NCBI GenBank assembly: GCA_009103225.1
Contig: RHPI01003330.1
Location: 8,472 to 34,056, forward strand
DNA from: Chlorokybus atmophyticus
Taxonomy: Eukaryota; Streptophyta; Chlorokybophyceae; Chlorokybales; Chlorokybaceae
Reading direction: 5' to 3'
DNA length: 25,585 nucleotides
Position numbers and translations under genes: made by a program. The notes under the pieces are model-generated. The model did no database searches. It had not been told where the DNA came from and worked only from the letters and a program-made list of their open reading frames with translations. Below are positions 9,525 through 20,067 of the stretch, piece by piece (within the stretch, counting starts at the first letter, position 1; the number at the start of each line of letters is the position of its first letter).

Positions 9525-12500
9525 CTAACCTCCCGCGCCATTCACAGTTGCGTTTGCGAAGAGGTCTGCGTGTTCAGCAGCAATCACATCTGCCACAGCA
9601 TCCAGCTCATCCGCGCCGACGGCGGCTTCCACGTCTTCAGTGACATCCTCCATGGGCACAGCAGGCAACTGCTCCTGCGGATCATTCAGCAATCTGTGAA
9701 ACGCCACCTGCAGACAAAGGGAATCAGGAAGCACATGTTAAGAGCGCTTTCTATTGTAGATTGACTCTGACAGTGTTAACTAGGCACGACAAGCACACCC
9801 TCACAACAACCTGCCACGAATTTACAGTGCAACCCATATGCCGCATTACCACATACGCAACATCAGGGCTTGCAAAGGCAACATGCTAGTCTATAAAACT
9901 ATTTGCTTACCGCCGTTGAAGTCTTGAGCAGCTCGCGCACCAGCATCGTGGCATAACTTGAAGCCGGCAGTGTAACGGACAGTTGAAGTGCTGTGTGCAC
10001 TCCCTGCTGCTCTGTGTCATTCACTGCATCGGGTTGAGAAGGATTGCCATTTGTGTTGCCTGAGGTTGTTTGCTCGCCGTTTGTGGACACAGCTGTTGCT
10101 TGAGACTTGGCTTGCAACCGCACAAGATCGGTTTCAACCAGCGGCTTTTTGGGGTTGGAGTACTTGATAATGGACCTGCGTTAACAGCAAGCGATGAGCA
10201 AAGACGTGTGTGGTGCCAACTGCGTATGCCACCTCACCATGACATATCTTTTGGTCGATTGATCACTCTGCGATAGTCACCGGAAAATGCCACCAGCGAG
10301 AACTCCGACACGTTGTGACAAGTGTTTGTCAAACTGATGCCATCCTGCAATAGAGTACAGTGTCCCATAATCATCACACAACGTTACACACGTGTGTTGG
10401 CCACGAAGGGTCCATTGCAAACGCACCTTGGCTGCCAATTGATGGTATATCTCGGCTGTATTGTTTGCAGGATACCGCACCAAATAGCCTGGCATTGGAA
10501 GCACCAGCGCATCAACACTGTAAGCACCACTGTCTGCCTCTTCTGGAGTCACCACCTGAGCCAGAACAAGTTACGCACTGAGCCAAGAGCAATGACAGCT
10601 GGCGCGAGTCCAACGCTGAAATCCAGCTGCTCACCTTCACGCGCACTTTACTGCGGCGTTCATAGGAAGCGAGCTCGTATGAGGCCGCAGTTGACGCAGC
10701 AGCATCGTTAACAGCATCGACCGCCACAAGATCACCTGTGATAACTTTCTCGGCACCGTATTGCTGCACGCGGTAGCTAACGGCAGAGTTCCACAGATAG
10801 CTTTGGTAGCTGTGAATGTACCTGTGCACGACCATGTACATCAGGCGCAACATAACTGTATTGTGGGTTGCATGCGTGTCGCAACACAGCAGCTGAGCGC
10901 AGCAAGATCCGCGCCCAATAACACATTTGCCACTATGGTCGCAACTCCACACACAGATTTGCAGGACAACCACAGACGCTGTGCAACACAGCTAAGCAAT
11001 TTGAATGATCACCAACAACATAAAGCACTTACATCATGCGCAGTGTCCTTGGCAAGCCGAGAAGCGCCTGCTTGTAGTCATTGGGTCGCTGCCTGAGCCC
11101 TTGCATTACTGCGCGCTCGGCGGTTGCGTAAAGTGGAAGCATGTTGAGCGTCTGCGCCGGGTCCTTCGTGCTGACCCAGTGCTCACGCGCCTTGACCCCC
11201 TGCTCCCTCTCACCCTGTGGACCAAAGCCCAAAATCTCCACACGTCAACAACAACTGCATGCAAAGGCTTCAAGACAACTGTCATCAGTAATGAAGAGGG
11301 TATGTACCTTGCAACCTGCCTCAACAACAACTGTATGCAAAATTTTCGAGACAACTGTCATCAGTAATGAAGAGGGGGAAGTATCTTGCTACCTACCTCG
11401 CGAGGTTGCATAATCAAGCGCACGGCATCCTCCCATTCGCCCTTCATGAGATGGATCCCAATGGCATGCGTGGGTATGTTGCCACTGCCGAACCGCTAAG
11501 CAGATGTCAAGAACGCGGTCAAGCGCGATTGCTTTCCAAATAGGGGGGTTTTGTCCGCGGCTACCACTCACCTGCAGCCCAAAGTAGTTGATGAAGCCGC
11601 TCTGCTGCAAGCCAGCTGCTGCTTTCGCCACTGTCGTCTCATCATCAGCCACAACACCTCTGCAACATGTCCACAGTGAGACCAATGATGAAACCCATTG
11701 CACATGCGGACAAGCAACACACGCAAACACAGATATGCATGTACTTGCCAACATACCGCAAAGTGATGGTGAAGCGGTTCCCCCAAAGGTCTCCCAACTG
11801 CAGAGGTTCCTTACAGTACTCAAAGTTTCCAACGCCCATGGCAATGAGCCGCGCGTTCAACGGTGCCAGCTGCTCCGCACACAACCTGTACGCTGTCACC
11901 TGCGCACATAGACAAAAAGGTAAGTGCAGTTTTACACATGTGCAGGACTCTTCAACACGCGCACCAGCTGGGAGGTGCAGGCTCGCTTGTCCTTTGTTCC
12001 AGCCATGCCGAACGCTTTCGGATGCACATGCAACATGCGGCCGAGAACACCCACTGCATCCTGCGTCTCCTTGTTCTCTTTGTACAACACAAACCTGCGT
12101 GGACAGTTGACCATGTTAGGTTGGTCACACTGCTGGCAGTATGTGCCAGAGTTTGCACGAGAGTACAAAAAGTCTAAAGTAGTGATGAATAAGCAACCAA
12201 CACAATCAATGCCACTACCTCAGAAAGTCCCCGCGCCCTCGTGGCCATCGAGACCCTCTATCATCTTCGCGCTTACGTTTGTTTGCATTTCGCTGGCGAG
12301 CGCGCGGGTCCTGCATGGAGCATCACACGCCACCATTCAAACATCAGCACTTTGACATGCCTGCTGCAAACAACCTGTCCGCTGTCGCACCTGTGACAGG
12401 GGACGCAAACACACACATTTGGCTTTCTGGCTGCTGCGCTCTCCTGGCGGGTCAACAGTGTCGGTGCTGAGGAAGGGAAGCCTTTGCTTGACAAACTCAT

Positions 12501-13659
12501 GCACTGCCTGCCATCAACACTCCAGCATCACGATGAAGTTACATGTTGTCTACAAGCTCCCGCATGTAACTCATTCACGTACAGTTCGTTGTGCTTTGTC
12601 ATCGCTTGCAGCCAGCACAGCTGAGACAGAGGCTTCCGCAGACACATCGATAATCTCAGCCAGCTCCTTCAGCAGCTTGCGCAGTCGCTCAGCATTGTCA
12701 TCTCCAGCGACAGCTGCGAAGTCTTTCAACACCGCTTCCGTGTCAATGGCCTCCAGTGTTGTTGATGACGAATTGGCATCGCTGCTGAGTGCTGCTGGCT
12801 GCTTCGACTGTGAAGATGAATGCTGTCACTGAAGGTGTCTACAAAGGCGCATCTACAGCATTTACGGCATGAATTGCACTTGCACAAACTGTAAGAAAGC
12901 TTCAAGTACACCGTCTTGAACAAGAGCAAATTGTGTAACACTCAATGCCGTCAACCTACACGCATGCTAGTTGTGACTGAAGTATAACTAGCGTATGCAT
13001 GTGAAAGTTACCTTTCCGGGAGCATCTATGCTAGTCAAGTGAACCACGTTGCCATCTCTGTCCACTTCATTCACGACGAAATCCGCGTACCTGTCGTTTC
13101 CACGCACTTGAGACAGCTGGCATGCAGGTCGAGTTAACGCACATAGTCTCAATGCAGAGCGTCTCAACGGCAGACCAGCCATCGCTAACGCACACGCTTG
13201 CAAGAACTGCTACCAGTCAACAGCAACAATGCCAGCAATGTCAGCTTCACAACTGGTACGTTCCCGTAACGCAGGCAGCTTTGGGTTACATAGCTCTCGT
13301 GCTAATTTACTCGGCAGACACTCTCATCCAAGAAGGCTGAACCAACTTGGCATGCTAGTCAACAAGTACATTGCAAGTTGTAATCTAGCTTCAAAACTGA
13401 TACGATTTCGTAAAGAAGCACTTTTGAGTTGAGTGCATTAATCTTATGCTGAGCAACTCAGCAGACATTCAAAGAAAGCTCCTAAACCAGCCTCGCATGC
13501 CCGTCATTCAGTGCATTGCACTGCTAAACTACCGCTTGCAGCGCATGGCAACAAGATCTTGCCTGCGCATGCACGAACTCACCTTTGCTTCAACACGGCG
13601 CGAAACCCGGGCAAGCTGTTGGCGTAGCACGTTATACCGACCGCCGCCTCCTCCGCCAT
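9525..13659 (-). CDS. PUS7: tRNA pseudouridine synthase of the TruD / PUS7 family
   Basis: Converts uridine to pseudouridine in tRNA (and, in yeast and human Pus7, other RNAs). Exons in transcript order: 13659-13583, 13090-13012, 12807-12583, 12507-12391, 12310-12219, 12094-11965, 11899-11757, 11659-11572, 11495-11397, 11214-11033, 10821-10635, 10555-10427, 10344-10238, 10175-9911, 9707-9525, about 700 aa. Blocks in order: MAEEAAVGITCYANSLPGFR, LKQRYADFVVNEVDRDG, AVHEFVKQRLPFLSTDTVD, WPRGRGDFLRFVLYKENKET, the catalytic motif FGMAGTKDKRA (catalytic Asp about residue 232), LQLGDLWGNRFTITLRGV, SGFINYFGLQRFGSGNIPTH, LPRTLRMMYIHSYQSYLWN, VLPMPGYLVRYP, and C-terminal LPASSYATMLVRELLK. The exon 6 donor (CTG/gtgcgc) was chosen because it keeps the family spacing of the next block. 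The C-terminal 60 residues are acidic and not conserved as far as I can tell. The 11215-11396 intron carries a tandem duplication. Confidence 0.94.
11245..11396. repeat. Tandem duplication of about 76 bp inside a PUS7 intron
   Basis: Copy 1 (11245-11320) and copy 2 (11321-11396) both begin tcaacaacaactg. Both include an identical core starting agacaactgtcatcagtaat and continuing through gaagaggg. Together they fill most of the 182-bp intron. Copy 2 reaches the splice donor read on the minus strand (GTAGGT at 11391-11396); the matching place in copy 1 reads AGGTTGC, a weakened second donor. Confidence 0.9.
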
Positions 13660-13701
13660 AAGTAAACACAGCCTCAACAGATCATACACAACCCTTCTAT
13701 C

Positions 13702-13730
13702 CTCCACCTCCACCTCCACCTCCACCTCCA
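13702..13730. repeat. CCACCT hexanucleotide tract
   Basis: About five consecutive copies of a CCACCT unit, 43 bp upstream of the PUS7 start codon on the transcript strand (read there as AGGTGG). It is probably 5' UTR or core promoter. Confidence 0.85.
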
Positions 13731-13932
13731 CTGCCCCACCTGCAGCTAGTCTGCTGTTTCTGCCGCCGCCTCTCTGTTCGTCAGCTTGGATATGTGCATT
13801 TACTTATAGAGAGGGAAAGCGATCCAAACCCAAAAGACCCGAACACGAACCGCCTCGACCGATCCAGCTATTGTGTCAACGTTTCGGATATTTGGAAATT
13901 TTTTCTGCTGCGTTGCAGTTGGGAGCAGGGGC

Positions 13933-14064
13933 ATGCTGGGCCGTGTGCGTGTGGACGTGGCGGGGGACGTGGAGGAGGTGGAGGCGGCGGTACGCCAGCT
14001 GTGCTCGAAGCTGCGAATGACTGGAGTTGTAGTACAGCGTTCTGTTGAGCCTGCGCGGTTCTGA
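13933..14064 (+). CDS. Small ORF, hypothetical, 43 aa
   Basis: ATG at 13933 to TGA at 14062-14064, preceded by the hairpin-free stretch upstream of PUS7. The start reads MLGRVRVDVAGDVEEVEAAV and the product ends SVEPARF. It has balanced charge and a beta-alpha-like pattern rather than repeat-driven composition, and strong G/C at third positions. I recognise no family. It could be a short gene, a first exon with an unseen partner, or an upstream ORF in the divergent promoter of PUS7 and the glycosyltransferase-like gene. Confidence 0.25.
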   Translation: MLGRVRVDVAGDVEEVEAAVRQLCSKLRMTGVVVQRSVEPARF

Positions 14065-14299
14065 GAGGACAATCACAAAGCCACGCATTCCGTGCAGGCT
14101 GCTGCTGACAGCGCCGCCTGCTGCGCTCTGGTCTGACCAGTGAACTGCTAGCAGCCAGCAGTGGCAGCTGCAGGATTACACTCACCAATGTGCATAATTT
14201 GCAAGCACGTGCACCGACCTGATAGCCCCTTTGGAGCTGGTTGCACGTGCTGTCCCTGCTGCCTGAGCTGTACCGTGCGGCTACCCCCCTGTTAGGTAA

Positions 14300-14353
14300 G
14301 ATACAGCACACTGTCACATCACTGAAGTCAGTGATGTGACAGTGTGCTGTATC
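14300..14353. repeat. Perfect 26-bp inverted repeat with 2-base loop
   Basis: Arm 14300-14325 (gatacagcacactgtcacat then cactga) is separated by AG from its exact reverse complement at 14328-14353. The sequence just left of it (ctacccccctgttagg, 14281-14296) resembles the terminal repeat of the MITE-like element at 7302. It could therefore be a transposon-derived hairpin. A small-RNA precursor is an alternative. Confidence 0.93.
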
Positions 14354-14744
14354 AAGCATGTGCGGTTGTTGTGTTGCATGCGATGCCACTGAATTGGTCA
14401 GTGCAGAGTAGCATATGCTTTAGCTTGAAAGCATGTTGCAGACTGTTGGTGGTATCGGTGTTTGGACCGACTGAAAGCCTGCAGTGTGACTGAGACCAGG
14501 TTACTAAGTCCGCTTACTGACGAGCGAGCTGTCGTTTGCTCAGTGGAAGCGACGAAGCAATTTGCAAGCAGCGGGTCAAATCAAGGACAACCTCCTTCAT
14601 GTCGGCCCGCAGGATCTCCCCCACTGCGCTCCGTGTGGACGACCTGGTCATTGACTGTCACATGCAAGTGTTTACCTGCTAGCTTTGTCTATAACGCGTT
14701 GCATGCCTGTGCACCTGTCAAAACAATAGGCAATTGATAGAGAC

Positions 14745-17078
14745 ATGTCTGTGATCAGACGCAGTGCTTCATTGCCAAGGACGAGGCCGTCTACACCTGC
14801 AAGTGTGCAGCGCAGGACATCGGCCTGGCGAAGGATGCGGTTTCATGCCTTCATTGCCGTTTTAGTGCTAGGGTTGGGCGCCTGGGAGTGCTGGGACATT
14901 ATCACTACGGGACGCCTTGGCTGGCAAACCAGGGGCGCCAAGCAGAGGAAACTGCTGGTACAGTTGGCGTGTGCATGTGAGCATGATTTCAATTGGCGTG
15001 TGCATGTGCGTGCGCACGTATAGTCCACATATGTTGCGAGTCAAGCTCGCAGTCAGTCCACTGTTGTGGTGATCGTGAGCGCAAGTGCACTCGTGTGAGT
15101 GCATGTTTATGGTGCTCGTTAGGGACAGTGCATGTGTGTTCCAGGCATGCAGTAAAATGTTGCCTTCTTAGTATGTGCTGATGCTCTTAGGGCGATGAGC
15201 ACGTAAGGGAGGGGTTTCATTCCTCCAGCTACATCGTGCGTCCTTCCCTCATCAACAGCTCTCTGCCGTGGGACTGGGATGCCGTCTTGCGGAGGGCACA
15301 GGCCGACCTCAACAAGATGCCCCGAAAGCTGCAAGAAGAAACATTCAAGTAAAGACAGCACCTGTTGCACGCTTGCACTAGCAACTGCAACTACAAGCTC
15401 AGCTAATTGAGTCTATGTGATCTCTCTTCAGCACGCGATATGAGTCCCGGCAGGTTCAGGCGCTGGAGCATCTTCTGCTTTTGGCAGCTGAGGACACTTT
15501 CTATGGGTGCTCGCGGTACTTTGGGTTGTCAACGCGGGGCTCACCTCTGCCAGAATTGCCATCTGAGTCCATTTGCAAGCGCCGATGGAGGGTCCTTTTC
15601 ATAACAAGCAGCAGGTTTCCGGTACAACAAGACGGTTAGCAGCTGTGCACATTGCTGTACAGTGTTCGCAGCCACAAGTACGGTTAAGTGCAACAAGTGA
15701 TTACTCAATGCACCATTCCTTTCGTAACAGGAAGCGGCGTTTTTGCGCGGCAGTCTTATGGCGCAGGCGCTGGTGGACCTTGGGCAGAGCACGGCAATCG
15801 TGGATGAAGAGAAGTTTGATGGCAGCGGCATTGCACAGGATGTTTGCGTGTGCATTGGCGAGTGCCAGGAGAGAAGCATACAGCTTTGTCAAAAGTGAGC
15901 GCTTGCTACATATACACGTGTACGCCCACGCCCACGCACGCGCACGCATGCGCGCATTCGCATACACGCGCATGCAGTAGTCACAGGCATAAGGCGCAAA
16001 CCACCCAACATTCAACATTCAACACATGGCCAAGCCATCTTTGTCTCAAGCAACATGTCATGCGCAGAGCTGGTGCGAAGGTTGTGTGGGATACCGCTGG
16101 CCACCACATGCGCTTGCAAGAGCTTTGGCGGTTGTCTAGCAAGGTTGACATGTTCATTACGAACAGTCGGCTGCATGCTGCAGCTTTGGCATCGTATTCC
16201 AAGTGAGTTTGTTTGCTCGTTGGTGCTTTGTTGAGTGCAAGTGAAGGTGACACGCTGATTGTGACAGGGCAGTCCCAATATACGATCAACATAGCAATGA
16301 CGGCGGTGTCAGACGGACAGCTTGGGATCGTCCGGTCACCCACGTGGCACTTCTCGTGCCTGCTGGCGGCCTGCGCGGCACTGCTGTGAAGCTGGTCAGT
16401 CCAGTTCCATTGCATGCAACTGTTGGGTGCACTGTTTCGTTAAGCTTTGAAGCCAGTTTCGCGGATGTCCTGCATTTGCATGTTGTGGAGCCATTTTGAG
16501 CCAAGTGTGCCAGCCCCTTTGCTAACATAATGTGCGCAGTTGACTGAGCTTTGGGATCTGGCCAAGCAACGCGGTTGGACGGTTGTTGAGGGCGTTGGGC
16601 CCAACGGGATGGTGGGTCCTGACCTCCACAAGCATGTGAGTCCATCTGCTAAGTATACCTGTATAACTCTGAACTGAACAAAAAATATTCCACTGGAACA
16701 ACAAGCGTGTGCATGCAGCACAAGTACATGGACCACATAGATGCGGCGGTGGTGTGGCCCCTGGACCAGGACTACCAGACGGTGTGCGGCGGTGCGTCCG
16801 CGAGCGAGCTGTTGACGTGGTGGTCGCACGGCATCCCGACGGTGTTCTACCCAACGCAGCCCGCGGTGGAGCTCGCCCTCGCCGCGGGCTACCCGATGGT
16901 GGCCAGCCTTGAGGAGGAGGTCGTGCCCATGCTTGAGCAGCTCGTCGCGAGCCCGCAGCTGCGCAAGGAGCTGGCCTTGGCGGGATTGAAGGCTGCCAAG
17001 GAGCTACGCACTGCAAGTGTTGCAAAGCAAGTCGTGGCCGCGTTGTGCAGGGATGAAGCTGAAAGCGGTGATTACTGA
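14745..17078 (+). CDS. Type II membrane protein with glycosyltransferase-like C-terminal domain
   Basis: Exons: 14745-14957, 15191-15348, 15432-15621, 15731-15894, 16068-16202, 16268-16394, 16540-16635, 16719-17078, about 480 aa, all GT-AG and in phase. An in-frame stop lies upstream of the chosen ATG. The N-terminus is basic (RRTSAWRRMR), followed by one membrane anchor (FHAFIAVLVLGLGAWECW, about residues 31-50), the type II topology of Golgi/ER glycosyltransferases. The lumenal part starts a Rossmann-like strand at WRVLFITSSRFPEAAFLRGS, then KVVWDTAGHHMRLQELW and VDMFITNSRLHAAALASYS, like a GT-B fold N-domain. The end has VCGGASASELLTWWSHGIPT and AVELALAAGYPMVASLEEEV, like the nucleotide-sugar half of GT-B enzymes. 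I cannot name a CAZy family or substrate. Exon 8 is markedly GC-rich compared with exons 1-7. Confidence 0.75.
15909..15976. repeat. Alternating purine-pyrimidine tract (ACGC/GCGC/GCATGC-rich)
   Basis: Within intron 4 of the glycosyltransferase-like gene, nearly 70 bases are made of cac, gcgc, acgc and gcatgc steps with few breaks in purine-pyrimidine alternation. Such DNA can adopt Z-form. No coding role. Confidence 0.7.
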
Positions 17079-17663
17079 AGGACCAGTTGTGAAATCAGCA
17101 TGCTCTCCTTTGGGCATGCACATTGAATTGCTGCAGTTGCTTCCTCCGCCTCAAATGCTGTGCCTGTTGAGTGATAGAGGTGTACATAACCATTGTTGTA
17201 ATTGCAACTGCTGCTGGCAAGGTGCATACCGCTACACTATGGTGCTAATGTTTGTAATAGTAAAACGCCAATCTCACATGCTCATTTGCGATTGAACAAG
17301 CATTGACGAAATGGATAACACAGTAATGGTTGAACTTCTGACAAGACCACTCCGCAACATCATGACATGCACATAAGCGCTGCGTGGTACCTTCACTTCA
17401 TAAATACTTTGCTATCAAGGTTCTCCCACACATGCGTGGTGTACCGCATAAACACTGTGCGGCATAGACCATGGAACCCACAGCCTAAGCAAAATGTGTA
17501 CCAAAAAGCAGCGGCTAGCTTTAACTGACAGGTGCTCGTCCATGCAGATCCAATGAAGCAACTCTGACGCACTATCATGCAATGTTCTGTACTGCAACCG
17601 CCGAAGCGCTGGTATAAGAATCCAATAGTAGCTACAACAGACACTAAGCTTACAATTAATGCA
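17079..17663. other. Convergent intergenic region between the glycosyltransferase-like gene and ASL
   Basis: 585 bp tail to tail, carrying both 3' UTRs. Besides the TGTAA at 17197, the minus strand has a TGTAA (plus-strand TTACA 17650-17654) only about ten bases after the ASL stop, probably too close to be the used site. No coding sequence recognised. Confidence 0.55.
17197..17201 (+). terminator. TGTAA polyadenylation motif candidate for the glycosyltransferase-like gene
   Basis: TGTAA 119 bases after the stop at 17078, inside cattgttgtaattgc. It matches the green-algal poly(A) signal and a normal 3' UTR length. A second TGTAA follows at about 17250. Confidence 0.4.
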
Positions 17664-20067
17664 CTACATCCCGAGCTTCTCCTGCCAGATACCCATCTGC
17701 TCCTGCACGCGCTCGTATCCGGTAGACCCGTAGCTGGTGAACTGCGCAATGGAATTCTTGACACCGAGCGAGTCGTACACGTCCTCTTCAAAGATGGGGT
17801 GCACTTGCTGCAGCTCCTCGAGGGGGATCTCACTCAGCTCCTTGCGTTGTGCGACGGCGATCGCGACGCACTTGCCGACCACCTCGTGCGAGGTCCTGAA
17901 CGCCATGCCTTTTCTAACCAGGTAGTCGGCAAGCGTTGTGGCGTCCAAGTGGCCCGCGCCGAGGGAGCGCGCAAGCCGGTCCGTGCCCAGCCGACACCGG
18001 CGCGCAAACTCTGCGCACACTTGCAGCGTCATCTGAATGGTCTCAACGCTGTCGAACAAGGGCTCCTTGTCCTCCTGTAGATCAGACAAAACAAAGATGA
18101 GTGCTTTGCACAGCAAACAACGCTGCATAACATTACATATGTCTGCTGCAATGCCATTGATGCCTGTGCACTTGCGCATACATGTTGTGTGCATGCGCTT
18201 GTGCGTGTGTGACTGCATGTGAGCGAGAGTAGGAAGGGTTTCCATACCTGCAAGTCGCGATTGTAGGCTTGTGGCAAGCCTTTGACTAGCGTCATCACAG
18301 TGACCAGATCGCCAATTAGACGAGCGGACTTCCCACGCACCAGCTCCATCGGGTCAGGGTTCTTCTTCTGCGGCATGATGCTGCTGCCTGTGGACACTGA
18401 GTCGTTTGGAATGAGGTAACCAAACTCTTCGCTGGCCCAGAGCACCCACTCCTCTCCAAGGCGGGACAGGTGGATGCCAGTGATAGCATTTGCCGACAAG
18501 TACTCAATTAAGAAATCCCTGTCTGAAACAGCATCCACGCTGCAAACAGCACCAATATTCCATCATAAGCAACACGTCCCGCATTGAGGTAAGCCAAAGC
18601 TCATGACATAATGGGTTGATGCAAGGGTGTTGTCACTTGCCTGTTAGCTAAGGGAGCGGTGAAGCCAAGCGCCTCTGCCGTTGCATACCGATCGATGGGC
18701 AAACCAGTCCCGGCCAGTGCACACGCTCCTAGCGGGCAGTAGTTCACGCGCTCCCGGCAGTCCAGTAGCCGACCCTTATCACGGTCAAGCTGCATAGATG
18801 ACATGTTGGTCTTGAGCTTAAGCATGACGATGCATACACTAAGCATGTCCACGAGCGAGCGAATGAAACCTGTTCGACGTATGCAAGGAGACAGTGCTGG
18901 AAGAGAAGGGGTTGAGCGCGTTGTAGATGCGTGTAGCCCGGCACGACAACTCGAGGATACTTCAAGGCAAACTCCACAAGAGCCCGTTGAAGGTCTTCAA
19001 TCAGTGGGATGGTGGTATCTATGGCATTGCGAACATATAGTCGTACATCTGTAACCACCTGTGCAAACAACAAACAAATGGTTACGGTCTTCATCGCAGG
19101 TGATTGCACTCTCCATCACATGCAACGGTTTAACTACCCCTGATGCAGCTGCCTCGCTACCTGATCATTGCGGGACCGCGCAGTATGCAGCTTCTTCGCT
19201 GGCTCACCGACCAATTCAGTGAGTGTGGCTTCGATGTTCATATGAACGTCTTCACGATCCGAGAGCCAGTTGAACCGCCCAGCCTCTATCTCTTGCTCTA
19301 AGTGAGTGAGCCCCTGTGTCAAGCAACTGACGCCCTCATTTGCATTGCACTGCATTACTGCCACTAATGCATGCTAGTACAAGCCGTCAATGATGCACCA
19401 TACAACGACAACACTCGCATGCTTCCATATCAAAGCTGCTCCATTACCACTCAACGGCCTTCAGCATGGCATGACAAACAGACAGCACGGTGATCAACGA
19501 ATGGTCGAACCAATTTGAATTGCATGCATGCATGGTAAGAATGCTTACTGCATGCACATATTGCCAAGCGCATGCATGCAAGCCACGCGCGCCGGGGGGA
19601 GGGGGGGGGGGGCATAAGCATGCATGGCACGAATGACAAATTGCTAGTTGCTGGAGGCGCATGACTGCAAGTAAGGCGACACAACTCACGTTGACAATGG
19701 CTTCACGGTCAGAATCTGTGAGCAAACCCTGTTTGGCCAGCATGCTGGCATGTGCGCGGGACAGCTGGATGTCGAACTTGTACAGCTTCTTGTCGAACGA
19801 AACGCTCTGCGAATACTTCTCCACGGCCGGACAGACGGCCTCCTCAAACCTACCTCCCCACAGCTTCATTTCCCCTGTTGCTGCACCCTCCTCCTTCTCC
19901 GAAGCCAGCGTCGCCCTGGCCGGCGGTGGAGCAGCGGCCATGCTCGCCTTCTTCTGCTGCAGCTTCTTCCTCAAATCAGGCTTACCGCCGCTCGACAGCT
20001 TGGCGGAGGAGAAGCAAACAGAAGATGTCGACCCCAGAAACGACGAAGCCGCCCTCAGCGCCTCCAT
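17664..20067 (-). CDS. ASL: Argininosuccinate lyase, probably plastid-targeted
   Basis: Cleaves argininosuccinate to arginine and fumarate, the last step of arginine synthesis. Exons in transcript order: 20067-19690, 19313-19161, 19058-18870, 18789-18641, 18539-18248, 18074-17664, about 523 aa (plant enzymes about 517). The first about 70 residues are Ala/Ser-rich, then basic ([20 protein letters not shown]), as expected of a plastid transit peptide. The mature enzyme starts at [20 protein letters not shown]. Further blocks: [47 protein letters not shown], the fumarase/ASL superfamily signature [12 protein letters not shown] (341-352) and [16 protein letters not shown]. The ATG at 20067 is the first in the frame. 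Intron 18540-18640 uses a GC donor (AACAG/gcaagt) and restores the expected [11 protein letters not shown] join. Head to head with SUV3, 324 bp between start codons. Confidence 0.96.
19594..19612. repeat. Poly-G tract in ASL intron 1
   Basis: Six G, one A, then twelve G on the + strand, that is a C-run in the ASL transcript, surrounded by GCATGC repeats. It could form a quadruplex on the + strand and is a likely place for sequencing length errors. Confidence 0.9.

Larger units (their letters stand above)
13660..14744. promoter_or_regulatory. Divergent upstream region of PUS7 and the glycosyltransferase-like gene
   Basis: 1085 bp between divergent start codons. Near PUS7 there is a CCACCT hexanucleotide tract (13702-13730). 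A small + strand frame with ATG at 13933 ends at 14064 (see its own entry). A 26-bp-stem hairpin lies at 14300-14353. The rest shows no recognisable exon. Frames at 14462-14737 and 14570-14665 are open but show no splice-linked continuation I trust. Confidence 0.45.

Noticed and set aside
11900-11937. 38-nt intron in PUS7 with donor CAT/gtgtaa, which would keep VRVLK in the protein
   Set aside because: Using CTG/gtgcgc (11964) gives a 68-nt intron and reproduces the family spacing between the catalytic block and the following LN helix; 38 nt would be the shortest intron in the window.
13868-14389. 173-aa minus-strand open frame upstream of PUS7
   Set aside because: Pro-rich low-complexity text derived from the GGC/CCA-rich promoter, with no splice link to PUS7, whose start at 13659 is well supported.
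14760-14869. Alternative frame reading TQCFIAKDEAVYTCKCAAQD, resembling a Cys-rich exon
   Set aside because: It ends at a stop at 14869 with no partner exon, whereas the overlapping frame from ATG 14745 has a membrane anchor and splices in phase into a full gene.
15573-15980. 135-aa + strand frame across the glycosyltransferase-like exon 4
   Set aside because: It runs through introns and the alternate frame; the frame giving GSLMAQALVDLGQSTAIVDE joins correctly to both neighbouring exons.
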